The position numbers and the translations under genes are program-made. DNA of 64,000 nucleotides from Gottfriedia acidiceleris. Its GTDB lineage: Bacteria; Bacillota; Bacilli; Bacillales; Bacillaceae_G. Below the pieces are notes generated by a model. That model ran no database searches. It worked only from the letters and a program-made list of their open reading frames with translations, and had not been told where the DNA came from. Shown here one piece after another: positions 37,512 to 46,700 of this stretch (its first letter is position 1; the number at the start of each line of letters is the position of its first letter). The DNA lies in contig NZ_SCFN01000005.1 in assembly GCF_004138285.1 (NCBI RefSeq), positions 558,001-622,000 of the forward strand. Direction: 5' to 3'.

Positions 37512-39152
37512 TCATTTACTACCTACAATATATTTAAAATCTACATCTACAGAATCGAGAGAATTCGTTAAAATGTGGACTTTTACATTCCAATGTCCTG
37601 CCATATCTGTATAAAATCCTTGTGTTTCATAAACGCCTGCCGAAGTTTTCTTAACTTGAGTAGTGTTATTTCCCATATTCATGTCAGTGTTTTTAAAGGT
37701 AAGCGTAACTTGTTGAATAGATGACACAGGCTTATTATTTTTGTCTCGTATATTAATTTTAAATTTGTTTTTACCAACTACGTTCGGAGTAGCGTTTAAT
37801 GTAACTGAATAACCTTTATTTTGTTTTGTGTTACTAAAAGGACCAGGTGATTCCATTGCAGTTGGTAGGTTTGTTAAAAAGGATGATAGAATTAAAACGA
37901 TTACTCCTATACTTATTTCAAACCAAACAGACTTTCCTAATTTATTTTTTCTGCGTTTACCTTTGATAAAATGAATCAATCCTAAAAGTAGCATGACTAG
38001 AAATAATATAACTTTTCCGCATAAAACCTTACCATAGTTTGTATGTAATAAAGAGTAAAAGTTAGGTATATACTTTAAACTTGCGTAAATACCAGTTGCC
38101 ATAAGTAAAGCGACTGATAATGTTGCCCAACTAGAATATCGCTGGATCGTTTTCCAATAACTCTCATTTACGTCATGATTTTTATGCGCTTTAGGAAGTA
38201 TATAGCTTATGCCTATTAATCCTCCTAGCCAAATCGAAACAGCGAGTAAATGAATAAAATCAAAGAAAATCGGTAAAAATTCATTTTGCATTGATGCATG
38301 CCCAATAAAAGCTTTTGAGATTAGTAAGAAAATGCCAATTAATAAAGCACTTAACCACCAATAGAAAGAACTTTTTTGTTCACTTCTCCAAGCCTTATAC
38401 AGTGAATTAGCTAGAACGATAAGTAGTAGAATTTGGATTACCCATACACTTCCGAATTTTGTACCGTTCATTGTTTCCAATAGTAAATCTTTGTGAAAAA
38501 TAACTTGCCATGATCCATTTGTATAGTTTTTTGTTTCAATTAATAGGCTGAAAAGCACACTAAATAAAATTGCAAAATAGAAGATTAACAGTAAAACTTT
38601 AGTATTTTTAAAGGCAATTGTTCTATTTTTCTCGTCGCTTTTGTAAATAAATAAACAAAAAAACAAAAGTCCAACAAACAAAAGTAAACTGATGTATTCA
38701 ATCCAGTAGGTTCCCACTAAGTCTGTATTGGGTAAGGATTGGCTTGGTTTATTCGAGATATTTGATGTACTATCAACTTTTCCTACTCTGAATGGAATTA
38801 CACCATTTACTGAATGGCCATCACTGGAAATTACCTTCCAAACAATATGATAATTTCCATCTGGTAAATTAGGTTTTAAGCTTCCTTCTAGAATTGAATG
38901 ATTTTGCTTATTTATACTGCCATTTTGCAAATCAACTCGATTACCTAACTCATCTAAAACTTGTAAAGAATGAAATGCAGACTGTACTGATTCATCAAAT
39001 TGAATTTGAATATGTTGAGGAGATTTTATAAAAACTTCATTCTCATTAGGTGTAGATTTGATGATATAGGCATGTGCTGAAGCTAAGGACGGAAAAAAAG
39101 CGGCAGCAATCAATAATATTAAGAAAGAAAACCCCATAATTCGGATTTTCAT
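37512..39152 (-). CDS. ycnJ: CopC-CopD fusion copper protein YcnJ
   Basis: This 546-residue protein joins an exported CopC domain to a multi-helix CopD membrane domain. The signal peptide ends SLASA, placing His at the start of the mature chain (HAYIIKSTPNENE), a Cu-binding feature of CopC. The CopC domain (about 27-125) ends with VISSDGHSVNGVIPFRVG. CopD (about 150-425) has about eight helices with the family's LLAVSIWLGGLIG segment. A further YtkA-like beta domain (about 445-540) closes the protein. In B. subtilis YcnJ supports copper acquisition. Length agrees with that protein. GAGGTGACG is the ribosome site. Confidence 0.93.
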   Translation of the reverse strand: MKIRIMGFSFLILLIAAAFFPSLASAHAYIIKSTPNENEVFIKSPQHIQIQFDESVQSAFHSLQVLDELGNRVDLQNGSINKQNHSILEGSLKPNLPDGNYHIVWKVISSDGHSVNGVIPFRVGKVDSTSNISNKPSQSLPNTDLVGTYWIEYISLLLFVGLLFFCLFIYKSDEKNRTIAFKNTKVLLLIFYFAILFSVLFSLLIETKNYTNGSWQVIFHKDLLLETMNGTKFGSVWVIQILLLIVLANSLYKAWRSEQKSSFYWWLSALLIGIFLLISKAFIGHASMQNEFLPIFFDFIHLLAVSIWLGGLIGISYILPKAHKNHDVNESYWKTIQRYSSWATLSVALLMATGIYASLKYIPNFYSLLHTNYGKVLCGKVILFLVMLLLGLIHFIKGKRRKNKLGKSVWFEISIGVIVLILSSFLTNLPTAMESPGPFSNTKQNKGYSVTLNATPNVVGKNKFKINIRDKNNKPVSSIQQVTLTFKNTDMNMGNNTTQVKKTSAGVYETQGFYTDMAGHWNVKVHILTNSLDSVDVDFKYIVGSK

Positions 39153-39320
39153 TTTTTTACGTCACCTCATATCTATTGGAGTAAATTAGAAAATAAAACA
39201 ACTTCTAAAGTCTAAAGTAAAATTGTGATAGAAATGTGATAAACTTTAAAATTTTATTAGGATTAGGGATTAGATAGTAAGATTATTCAACGGTGCATGA
39301 CTCTTTATACAAAAAAATAA

Positions 39321-39348
39321 TCCACAAGTAAAACCAATTACTTGTGGA
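39321..39348 (-). terminator. Internal terminator after the cupredoxin-like gene
   Basis: TCCACAAGTAA pairs with TTACTTGTGGA. On the minus strand TTATTTTTTT follows, so it ends or attenuates transcripts from hupE through the cupredoxin-like gene, separating ycnJ-ycnI as a second unit. Confidence 0.75.
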
Positions 39349-39366
39349 TTTTTCTATACTAATTAT

Positions 39367-40218
39367 TTATTTAACAAGCAACTTACCAACAAATTTAGAT
39401 GGCTCCAAAGAGATGTTATATTCACCTTTTAATGGATTATTTAATAAGAGAATATTTTTTCCGGTTTTCAATGGAATGTTAATACCTAAGTCTGCAGAGG
39501 CCAATCTTGCATTGTCCCCGGCATCTGGATCAACATCAACAATAATTTTAGTCATTGTCGCAGGTTTAAAAATTGTATTTTTCGGACTAAAACCTGATGG
39601 TGTTACGTGTATTGTTGCGTATTGAAGGTCATTTTGATCATCTTGATTTGCAGCTTGCTTTTGTGGTTGCCCAATTACACCAACTTTTACTTTATTCATA
39701 TTAACGGTAAATATGATGACAACTATAATTAGGATTGAAGTTAATACAACAGTACTGTTTGATAATCTAGCATGATCTCTCTTATTCTTATTTTTTTGAT
39801 TTGAATTTGAAACTAGCTTTCGATCAACGAAAAATAATAATAGATAAATAAAAATTATAAACAGAATATCCACAATAACAATCGTTTTACTTGAAAGGAA
39901 TGTCATATATCCGATGACAAACCCGATAAACGCTCCGAGTAGAGATGCTAACATTTCTGTAACGCCTTTATCAATTAGTTTCTTCGATAGAACAAAAATT
40001 AAAATGACTAACAATAGGTTCAAAATGAAAGCCAATAGTACATTATAATTTGTAGTTAACATGATTAAGAAACTGATGGTAGCTGAGGATACACCAACCA
40101 ATAAAGAGATAATTGATTTTAAAGTACTAGGAAATCTCTCTTTATTTCGATAAAAATGATTAAAGCTATAACATGTAAGAAGGAGTACTAAGAAAAGACT
40201 TCCATACTTCAATACCAT
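39367..40218 (-). CDS. Membrane protein with C-terminal cupredoxin-like domain
   Basis: The protein has about five membrane helices (1-130), a charged linker, another helix (about 158-175) and an extracellular beta domain (about 200-283). That domain resembles the cupredoxin fold: HVTPSGFSPKNTIFKPATMT, later LGINIPL, and closing KFVGKLLVK. The Cys, His and Met positions that bind copper in true cupredoxins are missing; only one His remains in the whole domain. It may therefore bind a partner or ligand instead of holding copper. AGAGGTG precedes the ATG. It is followed by a terminator, so it ends the first transcription unit of the metal operon. The exact function is unknown. Confidence 0.75.
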   Translation of the reverse strand: MVLKYGSLFLVLLLTCYSFNHFYRNKERFPSTLKSIISLLVGVSSATISFLIMLTTNYNVLLAFILNLLLVILIFVLSKKLIDKGVTEMLASLLGAFIGFVIGYMTFLSSKTIVIVDILFIIFIYLLLFFVDRKLVSNSNQKNKNKRDHARLSNSTVVLTSILIIVVIIFTVNMNKVKVGVIGQPQKQAANQDDQNDLQYATIHVTPSGFSPKNTIFKPATMTKIIVDVDPDAGDNARLASADLGINIPLKTGKNILLLNNPLKGEYNISLEPSKFVGKLLVK

Positions 40219-40245
40219 ATAAACACCTCTAAATTAGTTTTAAAG

Positions 40246-41178
40246 CTACAGCTTTGATCCAAAGTTCCAATCTGGATACACGTATTGAACACTTGGAGAT
40301 TTAGCTGGCTCTGATTGTTGAACGTTTATTTTAATGACTGTTTGACCATTAAAGCTTGTTTTTCCGATTGTTCCTGTAATTGTTACCCAAGAATCATTTG
40401 TAAATTGCTGTGAATTGGTTGATTCTGCAATAATACCAAACGGTGAAATATCGGCGATACAATGAGTCATACCCATTCGTGCAATAATAAATTGATTACC
40501 CGATAACTTAGAATCTCTATAGATAAACCCCTTAATCTTGATTTGTTTATTTTGGAAATTGTCGACAAACGTATTCATTGATTGTAGTTTTTCAATAAAC
40601 CACTTGTCCTTCATCTCGATTGTACTCTGTTTGTACAGTAGCATTCCAAGTTTAGCGTAATCTTGATCATACACATTTGTTTTGAACATTTTTTTTAAAG
40701 CAGGGTCCTCATGACCTTCCACTTCAACAGCCTGTCCATTTGAAGAAGCTTGAACGGCTAGTCCTTTAAAATTCATTTCTTTGTTATTAGCAAGAGAACT
40801 AGAACTCGCATGATTTGGCAAAATATACCCGAGCAATAAAGGGAATAAAAATAGGCTGTAAATAAAAGCATCTTTTACGACTGATTTTTTTAAAAGATGA
40901 TGATGCTCATGACTAAAAACTTGGTCGTGACTATGATCATGACCGCAATCACAAATGATGATATGTCTTTTTAATGAAAGAACGGCTATATAGATTTGAA
41001 CGATTGCGACACTTAAAAGAATAGCAGTTGCAATCTTTACATAAATGACAAGCTCTGGCACGATAAATTGCAGGATCTCGTCTGTAAGTGTCAATTGAAA
41101 AATATAGATAGCAAGTCCTAATAGAATAGCAGCTTTTATAAAATGATGAATCGAAGTGGAATTGATTTTATTTTTCAA
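40246..41178 (-). CDS. ycgQ: YcgQ-type putative permease partner (TIGR03943)
   Basis: This 310-residue membrane protein matches the YcgQ/TIGR03943 family, which is always paired with a YcgR permease. It has two N-terminal helices, then a His-rich cytoplasmic or surface loop (HDHSHDQVFSHEHHH, about 82-97) likely to bind metal, a third helix, and an extracellular domain (about 125-310) with the conserved QNKQIKIKGFIYRD and RMGMTHCIADISPFGI stretches. The start codon is TTG at 41178; no ATG gives the conserved N terminus. It begins 15 bases after ycgR, so the two are co-expressed. Metal transport is inferred from the His-rich loop and operon context. Confidence 0.87.
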   Translation of the reverse strand: MKNKINSTSIHHFIKAAILLGLAIYIFQLTLTDEILQFIVPELVIYVKIATAILLSVAIVQIYIAVLSLKRHIIICDCGHDHSHDQVFSHEHHHLLKKSVVKDAFIYSLFLFPLLLGYILPNHASSSSLANNKEMNFKGLAVQASSNGQAVEVEGHEDPALKKMFKTNVYDQDYAKLGMLLYKQSTIEMKDKWFIEKLQSMNTFVDNFQNKQIKIKGFIYRDSKLSGNQFIIARMGMTHCIADISPFGIIAESTNSQQFTNDSWVTITGTIGKTSFNGQTVIKINVQQSEPAKSPSVQYVYPDWNFGSKL

Positions 41179-41193
41179 AGTAGATCACTGCCT

Positions 41194-42234
41194 TTATAAA
41201 TTAATAGACTGTAAAACAAGCGTTCCAATGAATACAAAAATGAAAACTAGCGTACTAAGTAATAAAACAAATCGAGATCGGAAAACAGCAAGCATCATCA
41301 AAATCCCTTTAATATTGATCATTGGTCCGAAAACCATGAATCCGATTAAAGAGCTTTTAGTAAAAAACGTTTGAAGTGATTGAGCGACAAAGGCGTCTGA
41401 TGTTGAGCAAAGAGATAAAATAAAGCCTAATCCCATCATAAGGAAGTTTGCCGCCCCTCCGCTTTTTCCTAATTCTATTAAACTACTTTGAGAAATGATA
41501 ATTTGAAGTAGAGCAACAATGATCGAACCGAAAACCAAGTATTTGCCCATATCAAAAAATTCATTTACTGCATGGCCTACAATCTCAATGAACTTATTAT
41601 GAGATGCAGTATTGTGTTTATGATCGTGATGATGATGATCTTCATTTGTTTGGTCGACATGTTCTCGTAATTGATTTGACTTAACAAATTGATAAACAAT
41701 TAGTCCCACGATTAGTGCAACTACAAAAGCAAGTCCCATTCGGTAATATGCAACAGTTGGTTGATTACGAAAAGCTGTTAATGTCGATAAAAATACAATT
41801 GGATTTAAAATCGGTCCTACTAATATAAAAGTGACAGCAACATATAATGGCATTCCTTTTTTTATTAGTTTACGAATAGCAGGTACCATTCCACACTCAC
41901 AAATCGGAAAGATGATGCCTAAAACACTTGCTGCGATGATACCTAATAAAGGATTTTTCGGTATAAACCGTTGGACCATTTGATCTGTCACGAAAACCTG
42001 AAGGATCGCTGAAACGAATACACCGATTAAAACAAAAGGCAAAGCTTCGATAATAATACTAATAAAGATCATCTTAAAGACTTGTAGTTTTGTAGTTGAA
42101 AAAACCGAACTTAGTCCTGTTGTAGATGAAATATATAATAGGAATACAAATAGTAAGCAAATAATGATTAGCAAATGTCGATTGGAATTGACTTGCGATC
42201 GTTTTTCATTAGCAATACTTTGCAAAGGATTCAC
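41194..42234 (-). CDS. ycgR: YcgR-type permease (DUF318/ArsP-like)
   Basis: This 346-residue permease has about eight to nine helices and the family's GVFVSAILQVFV, FPICECGMVPAIRKLIKKGM and VGPILNPIVFLS segments near the first core helices, repeated in inverted form near FGPMINIKGILMML. The Cys in the CECG motif is a signature of this family, members of which export organoarsenicals (ArsP) or have unknown substrates. A His-rich cytoplasmic loop (HHHHDHKH, about 200) suggests a metal substrate. The start is a GTG at 42234 placed just after the hupE stop. It is the operon partner of ycgQ. Confidence 0.88.
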   Translation of the reverse strand: MNPLQSIANEKRSQVNSNRHLLIIICLLFVFLLYISSTTGLSSVFSTTKLQVFKMIFISIIIEALPFVLIGVFVSAILQVFVTDQMVQRFIPKNPLLGIIAASVLGIIFPICECGMVPAIRKLIKKGMPLYVAVTFILVGPILNPIVFLSTLTAFRNQPTVAYYRMGLAFVVALIVGLIVYQFVKSNQLREHVDQTNEDHHHHDHKHNTASHNKFIEIVGHAVNEFFDMGKYLVFGSIIVALLQIIISQSSLIELGKSGGAANFLMMGLGFILSLCSTSDAFVAQSLQTFFTKSSLIGFMVFGPMINIKGILMMLAVFRSRFVLLLSTLVFIFVFIGTLVLQSINL

Positions 42235-42243
42235 TCTTTCTGT

Positions 42244-43464
42244 TTAAAATATGATGCGTTCAAATAACCAAATTCCACCTAATATAAAGGCAAAAGTAGA
42301 GGTAGATACAATTGCATTCCTCGAATACTTCGAGCGATGTAATTGCGTTAATAGTGGTAATAATAAAAGTGCAATCGAAAGCTGAACCACTTCAATGCCA
42401 AGGTTAAAGCTAATTAAGTCAGCTGCTAGTTCACTTTTTGAAAGATGCATTTCTGTTAATAAATCTGCAAAACCCATTCCATGAATTAATCCAAAAATAA
42501 AAGTTAATACCCAACGATGACCAATGTTTTTACGGAAGATATTTTCAATTGCTACATAACATATACTAAGTGCAATTGCAGGTTCGACGATATAAGAAGG
42601 AATTGAAATGATCCCTAAAACAGTTAGTGTCAAAGTCAAACTATGTGCGACTGTAAATGCAGTAATTACTTTAGCAAACTGCTTAAAGCTTTGTCTTGCA
42701 ATCAGTAGTGAAAGTAAAAATAGCAAATGATCATAACCGGTAAGTATATGGTTCATACCAAGCTTTAAAAACGTAATCCATCCTTTAGATGATGTATTTG
42801 TAGTAGAGTCCGAATGGGATTCTTTTTTTAATACGGCCTGTTGCTGTTGTTTTGCGGGTTGGGTTGTGTCCGGATTATTGTTTAATCCCTCATAAGCACT
42901 GTCACTAAGAATCATAGACCACATACGGCCTTGCTCGGAAAGAGCGGCAGTACTACTTTCATTTCCGTAGTTCACTTTTAACAAATCAACATAGGTTGTA
43001 CTTGTATTTGTATCTTTTTCATACAAATGATCAGCAAGACTAATAGATTGGGAAGGTTGAATTGCAGGGTAATCAACCTCAAGGATGAGCTGAGTAGCAT
43101 CACCTTTGCGGTTAAGCTCCAATTTATTTACCTTTGTCCAATTTTGTTTTTCTCCATTCATTTTCAGAATAAGATTACTCTGGATCGTGGATTCTATTTT
43201 CTTCTTTATTGCCTCAAATTCATCTGGATCTAACATTCCGTTCTTATTAACATCCCCGCCTGTTAATTCCATGACAGAAACTTCATCTAAAGCAAAGTTC
43301 ATTGTAGTTTTTGATTTTAAGAGATTTAGTGTAGTGTAACTAGCACTTAATGAATGAGCTTCTGCAGTTCGAAAAGATGTACTAAAAAAAATGAGAAAGC
43401 AGAAAACTAGGGGAAAAGCACGACCGAATTTATTTTCTGGTAAGTAAAAAATACTATTATTCAT
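42244..43464 (-). CDS. HupE/UreJ family membrane protein with EF-hand
   Basis: HupE/UreJ proteins are small metal permeases, usually for nickel or cobalt. Here a C-terminal HupE/UreJ_2 domain with about seven helices (about 225-400) carries NHILTGYDHLLFLLSLLI and FGLIHGMGFADLL, with their conserved His and Asp. An extracellular N-terminal domain follows the signal peptide (ending TAEA) and contains a canonical calcium loop, DVNKNGMLDPDE. I chose the ATG at 43464 because GGAGG lies eight bases before it; an upstream ATG at 43512 would put that site in the coding region. First gene of the metal operon. The metal is not identifiable from sequence. Confidence 0.85.
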   Translation of the reverse strand: MNNSIFYLPENKFGRAFPLVFCFLIFFSTSFRTAEAHSLSASYTTLNLLKSKTTMNFALDEVSVMELTGGDVNKNGMLDPDEFEAIKKKIESTIQSNLILKMNGEKQNWTKVNKLELNRKGDATQLILEVDYPAIQPSQSISLADHLYEKDTNTSTTYVDLLKVNYGNESSTAALSEQGRMWSMILSDSAYEGLNNNPDTTQPAKQQQQAVLKKESHSDSTTNTSSKGWITFLKLGMNHILTGYDHLLFLLSLLIARQSFKQFAKVITAFTVAHSLTLTLTVLGIISIPSYIVEPAIALSICYVAIENIFRKNIGHRWVLTFIFGLIHGMGFADLLTEMHLSKSELAADLISFNLGIEVVQLSIALLLLPLLTQLHRSKYSRNAIVSTSTFAFILGGIWLFERIIF

Positions 43465-43795
43465 TTGTTTCCTCCGGGAAATAAAAGTAAGAAAGACATA
43501 GTTATCGTACAAAGTAGATGTTACAGAATTGTTTTTAAATTGTAAAGAGTTCGCAAATTTAGACTAGTATTGTAGAATTTTCTATGATATACATTATATA
43601 GTTAACTGACGTTAACTAAATACAAGTGAGGAGAGGAGAGAATCCTGTAATTATTTCCCAATGGTAAAATAGTCCTATATTTTTAAGAAAAGGTTTTGGT
43701 TATTTAGGAATAACCCCAATAGTAAAATAGTCTTGTGTTTTTGAAAAGAGTTTTTTGAATATTTAGAAATAATAAATTAAAGTGGGGAAATTTTC
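43465..43795. other. Divergent promoter region with 58-bp tandem repeat
   Basis: This stretch separates the metal operon from the PHP-domain gene. GTTAAC-TGAC-GTTAAC (43600-43615) forms a symmetrical site on the metal-operon side. On the other side two 58-bp imperfect direct repeats start with CCCAATGGTAAAATAGTC (43657) and CCCAATAGTAAAATAGTC (43715). Confidence 0.55.
43657..43772 (+). repeat. 58-bp imperfect tandem direct repeat
   Basis: The copies begin at 43657 and 43715 and share TAAAATAGTC, then TTTTT-GAAAAG and TATTTAG-AATAA. They lie immediately before the secreted phosphoesterase gene, so could be repeated operator or promoter sequence. Their CCCAAT start recalls the protease boxes, but the match is short. 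Confidence 0.55.
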
Positions 43796-46700
43796 ATGCA
43801 CAAAATAATGCATAAGTACAAAAGGTATTTTGGTCTTTTTGCAACGATACTATTGCTCTTATCAACAATTAGTCCACAAATGGCTAAAGCAGCCACTTCA
43901 ACTACTTTAGCAAAATGGGATTTTAGTAATGGGCAAGTAACAACACCATCAGCTGGAATACCTGACAATATGAATAGGAATATAACGACAACTGGTTCTA
44001 AAGTTACTGGTTATAATGCCGGTCCTTCTGGGAATACAGTTATTAACGCAAATACATGGTCAAATAATAGTTCATATTGGGAAGTTTCGTTATCAACAAA
44101 GAACTATGAAAATATAACTCTTTCATCTAAACAATATAGTTCTTCAACGGGGCCAAAAGATTTCAAACTTCAATATAGTTTGGATGAAAATTCATGGGTT
44201 GATGTACCGGATGGTTCTGTTTCTACGGGAAGTGCAACATGGTCAAGTGGAGGACAGTTAAATAATGTGGCTTTGCCAAGTCAGGTAAATGACAAGAACT
44301 TAGTTTATTTAAGATGGATTGTCAATTCACCATTAGCTGCAAAAAATGACGGTACTAATTTTAGTACTACAACTGGTACAAGTCGTATTGCAGATATTGT
44401 TATTAATGGTGAGACAAACGGATCTCCAGCTTTAGAAAAAACCGCTACACCTGACGCAACAAAAATCAATTATTCTACAAATTCAACAGTAACTGGAAAT
44501 GCTGGAGCAGTCGCAAGTAATTCCATTGTAAAGGTTTATAATGATAATAATACACTAGCTGGTACGACTACGGCTTCAGCGGATGGTGCATTTACCGCTA
44601 CAGTTACCAATTCACAATCGGTTGTATATGTTACTGCACAAGAAAATGGAAAAGCTGAGAGTGATAAAGTTTCAGTAAATTTCTCAGGTTCTGTCGTTCA
44701 GAAAACAGCCGCTCCAATAGCTACAAAAATTACTTTTAATTCGTATACAAATATTTCAGGTACTGCAGGAGCAGTTGCTGATAATGCAATCGTAAATGTC
44801 TATTTTGATGACAATACAATAGTAGCAACTACAACAGCTGCAGCAGATGGTTCATTTAACGTATCGTTTGCAAATCCCGGGTCGAAACTAGTAGTTAATC
44901 TAGTTGCTCAAGAAGCAGAAAAGAATCCTAGTGATCGAACTGCTATTAACTATACTGGTCCAACTGAAAACCCAAAAGTAATTTCACCAGGTGACGTAGT
45001 ATTTAGCCAAATCTATGTAAATGGTGGTAATGGGGGAGCATTCTATAAAACAAAGTTTTTTGAACTTTACAATAATACAGATAAAGATATTAATTTAACA
45101 GGCTGGTCTATTGCTTATACTTCAGCATCCACAATGAACTTTGGAGCAGGGCAAGCTTTATCAGGCATTATTAAAGCGCATAGCTACTTCCTAGTAGCAG
45201 GTAGTACAGGAACGACAGGACAAGCACTTCCTGTGATTCCAGATAGTACGACTACTTTAAACCCAAGTGGTTCAACTGGTGGCGCATTAGTACTTGCAAA
45301 GAAAACGACAGCTGTTACAGGAGTAGATGACTCAGACGCAATTGATCTACTAGCGTATACGAATGGTACAGCAGTTTATAAAAACCCTTTATATTGGGGA
45401 AGTCCAATTTCAGACTCTACAATTGGTGGAGGTACAATTCAACGTAAAACAAATATCGGCACAGACCCACGTTCCGCATATGGAATTGGAAATGGCTGGT
45501 TTACAAAAGATCCTTCAAAAGATTTCGTCCTGAATAAACCATCAAGTGCGAACTATTCTGATGAAATGGTTGTACATAACTCAAAATTTATGCTTTCTCC
45601 AGATGGATCTAAAATAACTTATACAAAATCTAATGGTACATCTACTGTTACAGGGCAAGTTGCATCAGTACCTGCTTCATCTACTGTAAAAGCCTATTTT
45701 GAGAATGAAGGTAAATTAACAAAAGGGCAACAAGTAATTGCAGAAGCTGATGGTTCTTTTACATTAAGCTTTACGGATTCTAGTGATCAGACATCTATCT
45801 ACTTAACAGAAACTGATTCCACGCAACCTACTCCAAAGGAAAGTTACTATGCGAGAGTAGATGTAGCTGGTAAGGATAAATCAGTTACTTCAATTAATGA
45901 ATTAAGAAAAAATGATGAAATAGGATTTCCAATCAATAATGGTTACTCCACTACAATTGAAGGAGTAGCAACAACGGATAATCAGCCTAATGGTGATGTA
46001 AGTACAAATTTCTTTATTCAAGATTCAACAGGTGCAATCAATGTTATTAATCATATGAATCCTTCTACTACGATTCAAGCAGGAAATAAATATAGTATTG
46101 ATGGACGCGTAGTATTTACTGCGGGGATGACTCAGTTTATTCCAACGGCAATTCGCTTCATTGGAAATGATCATTTACCGGCAACTACAAATATTACGAT
46201 CGGTGAGCTAAATGAGGCAACTGAAGGTAAACTAGTATCATTTACTGGAAAAGTAACAAATGTTCCTACAGAAGGTCCAAATTATGATATTACAGTAAGT
46301 GACGAATCAGGTGAAAAGTTAGCAATCGTCCGTATTCAAGGATCTTTAGGTAATATTGAACAAGGTCAGACATACACCTTTACAGGTATTGTTAACCAAT
46401 ATAAAAAAGCTGCACCTTTTACGAGTGGATATCTACTTTTACCAAGAAACGCAAGTGATGTAAAAGGTCAATTAGTTTTAAATCATACTCCAATTACTAA
46501 AGCTTATACAGGAATGGATGCTGCTTTTAATGCCATTGCAAAGAATGCAGATTCAGTTACGCTTTATTATAAAGGAGAAAGTGACACTACTTATCATTCA
46601 GTGATTATGGACACTGCAGACCATATTAATTACAATGGGAAAATTTTAGAAGCAGATGTTCCAAAAGTAAAATTCTACTATTATATCGAAGCAGAAAATG

